A stretch of 64,000 nucleotides of DNA from Micrococcus terreus. GTDB taxonomy: Bacteria > Actinomycetota > Actinomycetes > Actinomycetales > Micrococcaceae. Shown here piece after piece: positions 16,916 to 26,175 of the stretch (within the stretch, counting starts at the first letter, position 1; every line of letters begins with the position of its first letter). The stretch lies in assembly GCF_900116905.1 (NCBI RefSeq), contig NZ_FPCG01000008.1, positions 62,001 through 126,000 of the forward strand, given 5' to 3'. The notes under the pieces were generated by a model. That model had not been told where the DNA came from and did not search any database. It was given only the letters and a program-made list of their open reading frames with translations. The position numbers were made by a program, and so were the translations under genes.

Positions 16916-18040
16916 GAAGCCCTGTCCGAAGCGTCGCCGGACATGATGCGCCATCTGCTGCAGACGATGATCAACACCCTGCTCTCCGCTGTCGCCGATG
17001 CGGTGATTGGCGCCGAATGGGGCAAGCCCAGCTCCTCCCGCACGGCACAGCGCAACGGGTATCGCCACCGGGACCTGGACACCCGAGTTGGCACCCTGGA
17101 TGTGGCCATCCCCAAGCTCAGATCGGGCACGTACTTCCCGGACTGGCTAATTGAACGCAGGAAGAGAGCGGCGTCGGCGCTGATCACCGTGGTAGCGGAC
17201 TGCTACCTGGCCGGGGTCTCGACCCGACGGATGGCTCCCCCGCTGCACGCTTCGCGATAATCGCAGCGGGCGGTACCCCCAAGCTGGTCAACACCCTGGG
17301 CATCAACGCCCTATCGAAATCCCAGGTGAGCCGGATGGCCACCGAACTGGACGAACAGGTCGAGTCCTTCCGGCACCGGCCCCTGGGCCAGGCCGGCCCG
17401 TTCACTTCTCACTGCCGCCGATGCGCTGACCATGAAAGTCCGCGAGGGCGGCCGGGTCGTCAACGCCGTGGTCTTGCTGGCCACCGGGGTCAACGGCGAT
17501 GGCCGCCGCGAGGTCCTCGGCCTGCGGGTGGCCACCAGTGAGACCGGGGCGGCGTGGAATGAGTTCTTCGCCGATCTGGTCGCCCGCGGCCTGGCCGGGG
17601 TCCGCCTGGTCACCTCCGACGCCCACACCGGGTTGAAAGATGCGATCGCGGCGAACCTGCCCGGGGCGGTGTGGCAGCGCTGTCGCACCCACTACGCGGC
17701 GAACCTGATGGCCACCACCCCGAAGAACATGTGGCCGGCTGTCAAGGCCATGCTGCACAGCGTGTACGACCAGCCCGACGCCACAGCGGTCAACGCCCAA
17801 TTCGACCGGATCATCGATGACGTCACCGAGAAGTTGCCGGCCGTGGCCGAGCATCTCGACGCCGCGCGGGCGGACATCCTGGCCTTCACCACGTTCCCCA
17901 AGGACGTCTGGACCCAGATCTGGTCCAACAACCCGGCCGAACGGCTCAACCGAGAGATCCGCCGCCGCACCGACTCCGTAGGCATCTTCCCCAACCGGGC
18001 AGCGATAGTGCGCCTGGTCGGGGCGGTGCTGGCCGAGCAG
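16874..18040 (+). pseudogene. IS256-family transposase pseudogene
   Basis: The reading runs MTAPHILDPAGLLGEALSEA ... STRRM in one frame to 17233, is broken by a 47-base palindromic insertion, resumes as KLVNTLGINALSKSQVSRM (17281 onward), shifts again near 17407 where about two bases are missing (FT to LTAADALTMKV), and continues to LAEQ at 18040. The IS256 features TSDAHTGLKDAI, WQRCRTHYAANLM and NNPAERLNREIRRRTD are present. Two frameshifts and a missing C-terminus (about 25 residues) mean no active transposase. Beyond 18040 the frame reads inverted left-end sequence. Confidence 0.85.
17234..17280 (+). repeat. 47-base palindromic insertion inside the transposase pseudogene
   Basis: Extra bases interrupt the transposase between STRRM and KLVNTLG. 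They contain CCCGCTGC (17239-17246) and GCAGCGGG (17263-17270) separated by 16 nt, which is the form of a small REP-like or IS-end palindrome. The origin is unknown. Confidence 0.5.
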
Positions 18041-18196
18041 GCCGGCAGGGTCGAGAATATGAGGAGCGGTCATCGTGATGACTCCATTCGAGGATTCTGT
18101 GGAAGGTTGACTCGAAGGATCACACGGTGGCCGCGTCCACGTCTGAGACGACGCATCGGGCCACCGAGCGTTGCACCACTATGCGGGACTCAACTC
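18032..18196 (-). repeat. Right arm of the 165-bp inverted repeat
   Basis: It is the reverse complement of 16751-16915 with three mismatches. Its outer bases also form the last codons and stop of the truncated glycosyltransferase on the minus strand. Confidence 0.85.
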
Positions 18197-19011
18197 TGCG
18201 GCATCGTCTCAGGCGGCACCCGACCGAGGCACGTCACCCACTCGGGCAATGACCGGTTAGGAGTACCCACGACGGTCAGTTCCGGCGGTGTCTGAGCGAT
18301 GCGACGAGCTCGTGCGACAGCTTCGACGACATCGTCACCGGCCTTGCGCTCCCAATTGCTCGCCACAAGCAGAATGCGACGGTGACTGCGAGGAGGTCGT
18401 GCAACGTATTCCCGTGGCTCCATTCGCGGACCGAATGGAATGACATGAACATCACTGGGATTCGCTCCTGCGGCAACAGTCCCGTCAGCTGCCCAGGAAG
18501 TGCTGACTACATGAGCGGCCACTGTGCGGGCCAGGCGTCTGTCCACTGCACGAGCCTGAACAGTGGACAGAGGGTGAAGCCCCGTCGTCTCGGGGTAGAA
18601 GTCATGCACGAGATCGAACGTCGCGTCGGATACGTGGATCACCGGTGCGGGTGACTGCATGAGCGCCACATCGACGGAAGCCACGGCAGCCAACACGACG
18701 TCTGGCTTCTCTGCCTTGACACGAGCGTCCGCCCTCGCTGCACGGCGCTTGGCAGTGGACACTCCCAACTGTGCGCGGTAGTTCCCGCCGAGATGAGGAC
18801 CCAGTGCACGTTCCAAAGAACGATCGATGAGGGCAGGGCGGACATCGGCGGAAGACCACGGAATGAGACGCAACCCCGGCAGAGCGGAGAGTGATCGGAA
18901 CTGTCGATGGATCATGCCCGACCAGGCTGCGGGATCGTCATGCCGCCAAGGGCTCAGGAACGCCACGGTCAAGGGACGAATCTTCTCCACCGTGTCAAAC
19001 TGCCGTTGCAC
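18190..19011 (-). CDS. Glycosyltransferase (GT-B, GT4-like), 3'-truncated by the IS element
   Basis: 273 residues remain. The N-terminal GT-B domain (LTVAFLSPWRHDDPAAWSG) is whole, and the nucleotide-sugar domain starts (ILLVASNWERKAGDDVVEAV) but ends at LGRVPPETMPQ just where the donor-binding E-x7-E region would follow. The last codons and the TGA come from the IS tip. The product is probably inactive. The start is GTG at 19011, overlapping the upstream polymerase/ligase gene by 17 nt; a GTG in frame near 18990 is an alternative. Confidence 0.8.
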   Translation of the reverse strand: MQRQFDTVEKIRPLTVAFLSPWRHDDPAAWSGMIHRQFRSLSALPGLRLIPWSSADVRPALIDRSLERALGPHLGGNYRAQLGVSTAKRRAARADARVKAEKPDVVLAAVASVDVALMQSPAPVIHVSDATFDLVHDFYPETTGLHPLSTVQARAVDRRLARTVAAHVVSTSWAADGTVAAGANPSDVHVIPFGPRMEPREYVARPPRSHRRILLVASNWERKAGDDVVEAVARARRIAQTPPELTVVGTPNRSLPEWVTCLGRVPPETMPQS

Positions 19012-20197
19012 GTCCGCCCCCTTCGGCAGAGGTCAGGAGCAGGCCAGCCCCCAATACCAGGGCACCGGTGACGGTGATGAACACCTCGCCCAGCTGCGAG
19101 GCACAGACGAGAAAGATGAGTGTCGAGGCTTCGACGGCCACTCGTGAAGGAGTCCGGACAGCGTGGCGGAAAGGTCTCATGCCAAGGACGACGTAGGCGG
19201 ACAGCACGATGACCAGAAATGGCCAGCCTCCTTCAGCCAACAGTCCCCAGAACGAATTGTGGAAGAACCATGTCGCCTCGTCCAGGTGGACGTGTGCCTC
19301 GCCGAGCCCCCGCCCATACCAGGGTGCCTCTGCCGCCTTCTCCCAGGATGCTGTTTGAATGCGCTCGCGCAGCAGATCGCTCCCCAAGCGGTCATCAAAG
19401 TACCCACCCAGACGCGGCAGTGACTCAGACAGCCAATAGACACCGAGTCCGAGACCGATAGCCAGAATCCAGCGGACAGTCAATCCCAGCCGAGGTGAGA
19501 CGATCATCCAGATCAAGGCGCAGGCCAGACCCGCCAAACTGGTTCGAGAACCAGTGAGGGCCGTGCCCCCGAAGGCGAAGGCGAAGAGAAGCACTTGATG
19601 GCGCCGACTCGTTGTCGTCGCGATCAAGAGGACAGGAATCACGGCGTAGTACAACCCCGCAACGTTCTTGTCTCCTAGGATGCCCGTCAGGACACCGCCA
19701 TAGGTGTCCGGGGCCAGGCCGGCGTAGAACAACGGGATGTTGATGACCAGTGCTGTGATCATTCCGTGCAGTGCACCCCGCAGATCGAGTCGCCCACTGG
19801 CGAATGACCCTGCCAGACACATGAGGACCGCGATCCGGAAGATCCTCCTCACCCAATCTTCATCGTCAATGCCGTTGACAGTCGACGACACGGCAAGGAA
19901 CGTCAGCAGGCCAAAGGCCAAGACTGCCAGGACCCCGAAGTTGGCCAAGGACCGTCGTGGACGTCGGAATCCTGCCAACAGAACAAGAGCAAGGCCTGCG
20001 GCCTCGGCAATGGGCAGACGAAAGGCCCCGGCGCCCACACTGATGCCGTCCACGACCAGCAGGGCACCGAGCAAGACGTCGAGGATTCGACTGGAGGACG
20101 TGTCCAGGAGCGGATGAGCCTTCTGCGCCTCCCGACGGGTCAGCACCGGGACAAGGCCGACAGCACGCATGCGTTGTGCTTGATCTGCCTCGTTCAC
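18995..20197 (-). CDS. O-antigen polymerase/ligase-like membrane protein (Wzy/WaaL type), copy 1
   Basis: A 400-residue protein with about eleven hydrophobic segments and a large outer loop (about residues 265-320) containing WYGRGLGEAHVHLDEATW, as in O-antigen ligase/Wzy proteins. It shares the blocks APDTYGGVLTG-x2-GDKNVAGL, LTGSRTSL and LGEVFIT-x2-GAL with the protein at 29371-30600, so the two are paralogs. The start is GTG at 20197 with AAGGA 8 nt upstream; TAGAGT (20241-20236) may be its -10. It is divergent from the Wzc-type kinase and followed by the truncated glycosyltransferase. Polymerase or ligase cannot be told apart by sequence. Confidence 0.82.
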   Translation of the reverse strand: MNEADQAQRMRAVGLVPVLTRREAQKAHPLLDTSSSRILDVLLGALLVVDGISVGAGAFRLPIAEAAGLALVLLAGFRRPRRSLANFGVLAVLAFGLLTFLAVSSTVNGIDDEDWVRRIFRIAVLMCLAGSFASGRLDLRGALHGMITALVINIPLFYAGLAPDTYGGVLTGILGDKNVAGLYYAVIPVLLIATTTSRRHQVLLFAFAFGGTALTGSRTSLAGLACALIWMIVSPRLGLTVRWILAIGLGLGVYWLSESLPRLGGYFDDRLGSDLLRERIQTASWEKAAEAPWYGRGLGEAHVHLDEATWFFHNSFWGLLAEGGWPFLVIVLSAYVVLGMRPFRHAVRTPSRVAVEASTLIFLVCASQLGEVFITVTGALVLGAGLLLTSAEGGGRATAV

Positions 20198-20375
20198 ATC
20201 TGGTCCTTAATCCGGTTGAGCGCCTCTGACGACACACTCTAGTTCCCGTCACACTCGAAGTCCCTCGGCTTCTCCGAGCGTCGACCTCGCGAGCCGCCGG
20301 TTGCCCAGTAGGGTGGCCTCTGGGGACCGCCGTCACATATGGAGTGACCGTCCTGGCGAAAGAATGGGGAATTCG

Positions 20376-21806
20376 ATGACTGTTCTGGATTTAGTCAAGC
20401 TGTTGCGGGCGAATCTCGTACTGCTTGCCGTGTCCACCCTGGTGGGCATTTTGGCAGGATGGGGCCTGTCCCTGGCGCAGAAACCGCTCTACACCTCCGA
20501 GTCCACCGGCTTCGTGGTGGTCGACGCCCAGGGAGATGGTCAGACTGGGGCCCCATCTCAGGTGCTGTCGGGCAGTGATCTTGCCCAAGAACGCGCACAG
20601 TCCTATCTTCCGCTGATCCACAGTCGTGCTGTGCAGGAGGAAATTCTCCACGTCACCGGTCAACCTGTTGAGCAGGGCAGGCTCAGTGCGCGCGTGGAGC
20701 CCAACTCGAATCTCATCACGGTGGCGGCGACCGCGACCGACCCCCAGGCGGCGGCAGACCTGGCCAATTCAGCACTCCAGGCCACGGCTGCCGTCGCCAA
20801 CCGACTTGAGGGTGGATCCGTAGTCCGGGTGGAGGCACTGGAGGATGCGCTGGTCCCGTCAGCGCCTTCAACCCCCAACACTCTGCGCAATGTGGTCTAC
20901 GGAGCTGGCATCGGACTGTTGGCCGGTCTGGTCGTGGCATTCCTGCGGCGCCTTCTCGACGTGAATATCCGAACGACCACAGACGTGCAGAAGTCGGCTG
21001 GTGCGGGGCTGCTGGGCACGTTGCCCAAAGACGAGAGCTTCACCGGCACCGCAGCGGGAATTGAAAACGGTTCGCCCCGAGCGCTGGAGGCGGTGCGCCA
21101 ACTGCGGACCAACTTGAAGTTCGTCAGTATCGACAATCCGCCTCGCACGATCTCGTTCACCAGTGCCAATCCTGGTGAAGGCAAGTCGACCGTCGTCTCG
21201 TCGCTGGGGTTGGCCCTGACAGCAGCGGGAGACCGTGTCATGATCATCGATGCCGACCTTCGTCGTCCGCGACAGCACACGCTGTTCGATGTCGACGGAC
21301 GTGTCGGCCTCTCGGAGGTCTTGGCGGGACAGGTGGGTCTCGAGGACGCGTTACTGGAAGTCGGCGATGACGGGCTGAAGCTCCTGCCTGCGGGGCGAAC
21401 ACCCCCTAACCCTTCCGAGCTGCTTGGTTCAGCGCGCATGAAAACCCTTCTGGAACAAGTTTCTCGGGACCACCTCGTGATCGTCGATGCCCCTCCTGTC
21501 CTGCCTGTGACGGACTCCACCCTGCTCGCTACCTCGGTGGACGGCACCGTCCTCGTGGTGAAGCACGCCAAGACACGGCGCGAACATGTCGAAGTCGCAC
21601 GTGACATGCTGGGCAAGGTGCAGGCGAACGTCATCGGCGTCGTCCTCAACGGAACTCCGGCGAAGGGTGTGGGGTCCGATTACTACGGCGGGGGGTACGG
21701 CGCGACCCATCAGGCGTACGATGCCTACTTGGATGCGTCACGCCAGGCGCGCGGTGGTCCACGGCTGCTGAAGAATCGGCGTCCGGGCCGCCGCGCGCGC
21801 GACTGA
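20376..21806 (+). CDS. Polysaccharide co-polymerase with BY-kinase domain (Wzc/CapAB-like)
   Basis: A 476-residue protein. The N-terminal Wzz domain has a first membrane helix (about residues 14-35), an outer region, and a second helix (about 172-192). A cytoplasmic tyrosine-kinase domain follows: Walker A ANPGEGKST (about 264-271), Walker A' VMIIDADLRRP (about 288-298), Walker B HLVIVDAPP, and a tyrosine cluster SDYYGGGYGATHQAYDAYLD near the C-terminus. It controls chain length and export of surface polysaccharide. ATG 20376 is preferred because GGGGA lies 5 nt upstream; ATG 20364 in the same frame is possible. It has its own promoter region and a strong terminator. Confidence 0.92.
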   Translation: MTVLDLVKLLRANLVLLAVSTLVGILAGWGLSLAQKPLYTSESTGFVVVDAQGDGQTGAPSQVLSGSDLAQERAQSYLPLIHSRAVQEEILHVTGQPVEQGRLSARVEPNSNLITVAATATDPQAAADLANSALQATAAVANRLEGGSVVRVEALEDALVPSAPSTPNTLRNVVYGAGIGLLAGLVVAFLRRLLDVNIRTTTDVQKSAGAGLLGTLPKDESFTGTAAGIENGSPRALEAVRQLRTNLKFVSIDNPPRTISFTSANPGEGKSTVVSSLGLALTAAGDRVMIIDADLRRPRQHTLFDVDGRVGLSEVLAGQVGLEDALLEVGDDGLKLLPAGRTPPNPSELLGSARMKTLLEQVSRDHLVIVDAPPVLPVTDSTLLATSVDGTVLVVKHAKTRREHVEVARDMLGKVQANVIGVVLNGTPAKGVGSDYYGGGYGATHQAYDAYLDASRQARGGPRLLKNRRPGRRARD

Positions 21807-21823
21807 TCACACCGCAACGTAGG

Positions 21824-21865
21824 TATGGCAAAGGCCCGGGGAGATCTCCCCGGGCCTTCGCCATA
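21824..21865. terminator. Bidirectional terminator after the Wzc-type kinase gene
   Basis: A 28-bp perfect palindrome (21831-21858, core GGGGAGATCTCCCC) is extended by TATGGC (21824-21829) and GCCATA (21860-21865) after one mismatch. It lies between convergent genes. Confidence 0.85.
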
Positions 21866-21883
21866 TGCCTTCTCAGCTACAGA

Positions 21884-22624
21884 TCACGGCTGCTGTCTCT
21901 GCGTCTCGGTTGCGGCGACCTCAGGCGAGGCGGTCGGTGAGGCCGGGGCAGTTGTTTCTGCTGCTGAGGCCGGGGCGGCAGTCTCAGTGGTGGCGGGAGC
22001 TGCCGCCTGGCTGGACTCAGCGCCAGGCACGGCTTCAGGAGTCACCGGTGTGGACTCCTGAGCGGCAGGGGCATCGGATTCGGTGGAACCACTGCCAGGC
22101 AAAACAGTCTCGCACTTCGGCGGAGTGGAGTCGAAGGCGACCCGGACTGTCTTTTCATCCTTTCGTCCGGTCTCGGCCCCGGTTCCCAGGAACGTACCAA
22201 CCGCAGTACCAGACTCGTTGGCGCTGTTGCCCGTGTCATCGACGACATAGAAGTAGGTCTCAGATTCGCCCACGGGAATGCACACGGTGTCTGGGGCAAG
22301 GACACCACCCTTGTGCGGGGGCTTAGAGTACCACTCCGGATCACCATCTTTTCGACCGCTGTCGAAGGTGACAATACCCGAGACGATTTGGACACACACT
22401 TCTTCAGTGGCGACGTTGGTGAGCGTCAGCGGGAACATGTAGGCATGCTTGACGCCTTTGACCTTTTCGCCTGGGTACTTGCAGACATTGTCCGTGGACA
22501 CGGTGTACAGCGGCGACACCGTCGCAGCAGGTGCAGCCGATGCAAAGGCAATCGCGGGCACGGTCCAAGCCATACCGCCAGCAACGGCACGGCGCGAGAT
22601 GGTCTTCTTGTTGTTCTCTGTCAT
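21884..22624 (-). CDS. Tat-exported protein of unknown function with an acidic low-complexity tail
   Basis: 246 residues. The N-terminus has a twin-arginine signal (KKTISRRAVAGG followed by a hydrophobic stretch to AAPAA), then a domain of about 130 residues with four cysteines (NVCKYPGEK, EEVCVQI, DTVCIPVG, PPKCETV), and a tail of some 75 residues rich in Pro, Ala, Thr, Ser and Glu. I see no LPxTG motif or C-terminal helix. ATG at 22624 was chosen because the signal peptide starts there. It lies downstream of rmlCD with 181 nt between. A cell-wall role is likely from location; function is unknown. Confidence 0.72.
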   Translation of the reverse strand: MTENNKKTISRRAVAGGMAWTVPAIAFASAAPAATVSPLYTVSTDNVCKYPGEKVKGVKHAYMFPLTLTNVATEEVCVQIVSGIVTFDSGRKDGDPEWYSKPPHKGGVLAPDTVCIPVGESETYFYVVDDTGNSANESGTAVGTFLGTGAETGRKDEKTVRVAFDSTPPKCETVLPGSGSTESDAPAAQESTPVTPEAVPGAESSQAAAPATTETAAPASAAETTAPASPTASPEVAATETQRQQP

Positions 22625-22805
22625 TTTGACCCCAGAGTCTCCTGATCGACTGGACTCCCGGTGGAGGATGTCACCGAGATCTCCCCTGAAAAGACAGCCT
22701 GAAGGACGATTCTCCAGCTGAGCAGACGAACAAGGGCAAGCCCAGGTGAACGTCGCGCCAAGTTCAACGTACCCTACCGATGTGACAAACATCAAATGCT
22801 GAACG

Positions 22806-24239
22806 TTACCTGAGAGTAGGCGAAATGCCCGACAAATATGCGGATAGATTAGCCCGCATATCTCCCGGAGAAATGCCCAGATCCTTGATCATGTGTATGT
22901 CCAGCGCACTGTTCGAGGGGCGCGGTGCCTGCCCCGGCTTGTCCTGGGTGTAGTCGGCTGTACTGATGGGGCTGACCCGGTCAGGGTCGTGTCTGGTGTC
23001 CTCATAGACCCAGCGGGCAATCTCGTACCAAGAGACCACGGGACCATCGCTGGTGTAGTGGTATGTGCCGGAGGGAGCGTCGCCGAGGACCATCTGCAGC
23101 AGGGCTGAGGCCAGGTCGCTGGCGAAGGTGAGTCGGCCGTGTTGGTCATCGACGACGGTGGGGTCCACGCCGTTGGCGGCCAGGCGGGCCATGGTGGCCA
23201 CGAAGTTGTTGCCCTCGCCGATGACCCAGCTGGTGCGCACGATCCAATGGCGTCTCAGAGCACGGACGGCGGATTCTCCGGCGGCCTTGGACTGCCCGTA
23301 GACACTGACCGGGGCCACGGCTGCCTCGACCGGGTACTCCTGGCCCAGTGGCAGGGTGCCGTCGAAGACGTAGTCGGTGGAGACGTGGGCCAGCGGGACG
23401 CCGGCGTGCTGGCAGGCCGCGGCCAGCGCGCTCACGCCAGTGGAGTTGACTGCCCAGGCCAGGGTCCGCCCTTCAGGGATCTGGGCGGCGTCGACCTGGG
23501 TGTGTGCGGCGGCGTTGATGACCGCTCGCGCTCCGCGCAGTGACTTCAGGGGCCAGCCGCTGGGCTCGGCGAGGTCCCACGTGGAGCGGTCGTAGGCCTG
23601 GTAGGGGATCTGCTGGCTGTCGCACTGGGCGGTGAGGGCTCGTCCGAGCTGGCCGTTGGCGCCCAGGATGATCACCGGCGCCGGGTCCATGGGGGTGACG
23701 GCGTCCAGGTAGGGGTGGTTGCGGTCCTTCTCGGAGAGCACCACCTGGTCCAGGGGAATCGGCCAGTCGATGGCCACCGTGGGGTCGGCCAGGTTCAGGA
23801 AGGTGTAGAGCTGCTGAGCGTCGGCAGACCAGTGGTCATTGACCAGGTAGGTGTAGGCGGTGTTCTCCTCCAGGGTCTGGAAGGAGTTGCCCACCCCCCG
23901 GGGGACGAACACGGCCTGGCCCGGGGTGATCTCGGTGGTGAAGACGGTGCCGAAGTTCTCTCCGGCGCGCAGGTCCACCCAGGCTCCGAAGATCTTTCCG
24001 GTGGCCACGGAGACGTACTTGTCCCAGGGTTCGGCGTGGATCCCCCGGGTGGTTCCCACCGAGGCGTTGAAGGAGATGTTGTTCTGCACGGGCCCGAAGT
24101 CCGGCAGCCCGGCGGCCACCATCTTCTCCCGCTGCCAGTTCTCCTTGAACCAGCCCCGGGCATCCCCGTGCACCGGCAGCTGGACCAGCAGCAGTCCCGG
24201 GATCTGCGTGGTGGTGATGGTCAGTTCTGCAGCAGCCAT
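22806..24239 (-). CDS. rmlCD: dTDP-4-dehydrorhamnose 3,5-epimerase/reductase fusion (RmlC-RmlD)
   Basis: A 477-residue fusion. Residues 1-185 are an RmlC cupin with the catalytic region TTRGIHAEPWDKYVSVATG and PRGVGNSFQ. Residues 190-477 are an RmlD short-chain reductase with IILGANGQLGRAL, the STDYVFDG segment and the YGQSKAAGE catalytic Tyr/Lys. Together they turn dTDP-4-keto-6-deoxyglucose into dTDP-L-rhamnose. The fusion is common in actinobacteria. It starts 15 nt after rmlB on the same strand, and rmlA is divergent next door, so all four activities are in 3.4 kb. Confidence 0.94.
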   Translation of the reverse strand: MAAAELTITTTQIPGLLLVQLPVHGDARGWFKENWQREKMVAAGLPDFGPVQNNISFNASVGTTRGIHAEPWDKYVSVATGKIFGAWVDLRAGENFGTVFTTEITPGQAVFVPRGVGNSFQTLEENTAYTYLVNDHWSADAQQLYTFLNLADPTVAIDWPIPLDQVVLSEKDRNHPYLDAVTPMDPAPVIILGANGQLGRALTAQCDSQQIPYQAYDRSTWDLAEPSGWPLKSLRGARAVINAAAHTQVDAAQIPEGRTLAWAVNSTGVSALAAACQHAGVPLAHVSTDYVFDGTLPLGQEYPVEAAVAPVSVYGQSKAAGESAVRALRRHWIVRTSWVIGEGNNFVATMARLAANGVDPTVVDDQHGRLTFASDLASALLQMVLGDAPSGTYHYTSDGPVVSWYEIARWVYEDTRHDPDRVSPISTADYTQDKPGQAPRPSNSALDIHMIKDLGISPGDMRANLSAYLSGISPTLR

Positions 24240-24254
24240 GGTCTGGGCGATCCC

Positions 24255-25282
<1,028 letters not shown>

Positions 25283-25288
25283 AACCTC

Positions 25289-26152
25289 ATGAAGGGCATC
25301 ATCCTGGCCGGGGGCACCGGTTCGCGTCTGCATCCGATCACCTGGGGCATCTCCAAGCAGCTGGTCCCGGTCTATGACAAGCCGATGATCTACTACCCTC
25401 TCTCCACACTGCTGCTGGCCGGGATCCGTGAGATCCTGATCATCACCACCCCGCATGACGCCGAGCAGTTCCAGCGTCTGCTCGGCGACGGCTCCAGGTT
25501 CGGAGTCGACCTGAGCTACCTCCAGCAGCCCTCCCCAGATGGCCTGGCCCAGGCCTTCACCCTCGGCGCCGAGCACATCGGCACGGACAAGGTCGCCCTG
25601 GTGCTCGGTGACAACATCTTCTACGGCCCCGGCATGGGCACCCAGCTCACCCGCCACACTGACGTGAACGGCGCCACCGTCTTCGGCTACTGGGTGGCCG
25701 ACCCCACTGCCTACGGCGTGGTCGAGTTCAATGATGCCGGCAAGGCCATCAGCCTGGAGGAGAAGCCAGCCCAGCCACGGAGCAACTACGCCGTGCCAGG
25801 CCTGTACTTCTACGACAACGACGTCATCGAGATCGCCCGGAACCTGAAGCCCTCAGCCCGCGGAGAGCTGGAGATCACCGACGTCAACCGCACCTACCTT
25901 CAAGCCGGGACCCTGAACGTGGAAGTGTTCCCCCGCGGCACCGCCTGGCTGGACACCGGCACCTTCACCGACCTCAACGACGCCTCCAACTTCATCCGCA
26001 CCGTGGAGAACCGCCAGGGCCTGAAGGTCGGCGCACCGGAGGAGATCGCCTGGCGCCAAGGATTCCTCACCGACGACCAGCTGCGCGAACGCGCCGAGCC
26101 TCTCGTCAAGAGCGGCTACGGCCAGTACCTCCTCGACCTGTTGCAGCGCTGA
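25289..26152 (+). CDS. rmlA: Glucose-1-phosphate thymidylyltransferase
   Basis: A 287-residue nucleotidyltransferase that makes dTDP-glucose from dTTP and glucose-1-phosphate. The signature is at the extreme N-terminus: [17 protein letters not shown], then [22 protein letters not shown] and [22 protein letters not shown], with [10 protein letters not shown] near the end. The length is normal for the short RmlA form. It is the only plus-strand gene between the divergent rmlB and the convergent end of the long minus-strand operon. Confidence 0.96.
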   Translation: MKGIILAGGTGSRLHPITWGISKQLVPVYDKPMIYYPLSTLLLAGIREILIITTPHDAEQFQRLLGDGSRFGVDLSYLQQPSPDGLAQAFTLGAEHIGTDKVALVLGDNIFYGPGMGTQLTRHTDVNGATVFGYWVADPTAYGVVEFNDAGKAISLEEKPAQPRSNYAVPGLYFYDNDVIEIARNLKPSARGELEITDVNRTYLQAGTLNVEVFPRGTAWLDTGTFTDLNDASNFIRTVENRQGLKVGAPEEIAWRQGFLTDDQLRERAEPLVKSGYGQYLLDLLQR

Positions 26153-26175
26153 GCTGACGACCAGACCGCGGGTGA

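Larger units (their letters stand above)
16751..18196 (+). mobile_element. Defective IS256-family element with 165-bp inverted ends (fold-back form)
   Basis: The transposase remnant is flanked by two 165-bp arms in opposite orientation that differ at only three positions. Each arm includes the left terminus and the first ~42 bases of the transposase gene, so the right end is an inverted copy of the left end and the true 3' end of the transposase and the true right terminus are missing. The arms meet the transposase at the 9-base word GCCGAGCAG. Different genes flank the two sides (IS481 fragment on the left, truncated glycosyltransferase on the right), so a deletion or rearrangement accompanied the event. 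Confidence 0.75.

Noticed and set aside
17402-18073. 223-codon minus-strand frame across the transposase
   Set aside because: It is antisense to the IS256 transposase. It opens with the same inverted left-end codons (MTAPHILDPAGLLG) only because of the fold-back arm.
22806-24239. RmlC-RmlD fusion as a novelty
   Set aside because: The fusion is well known in actinobacteria; it was kept as an ordinary feature.
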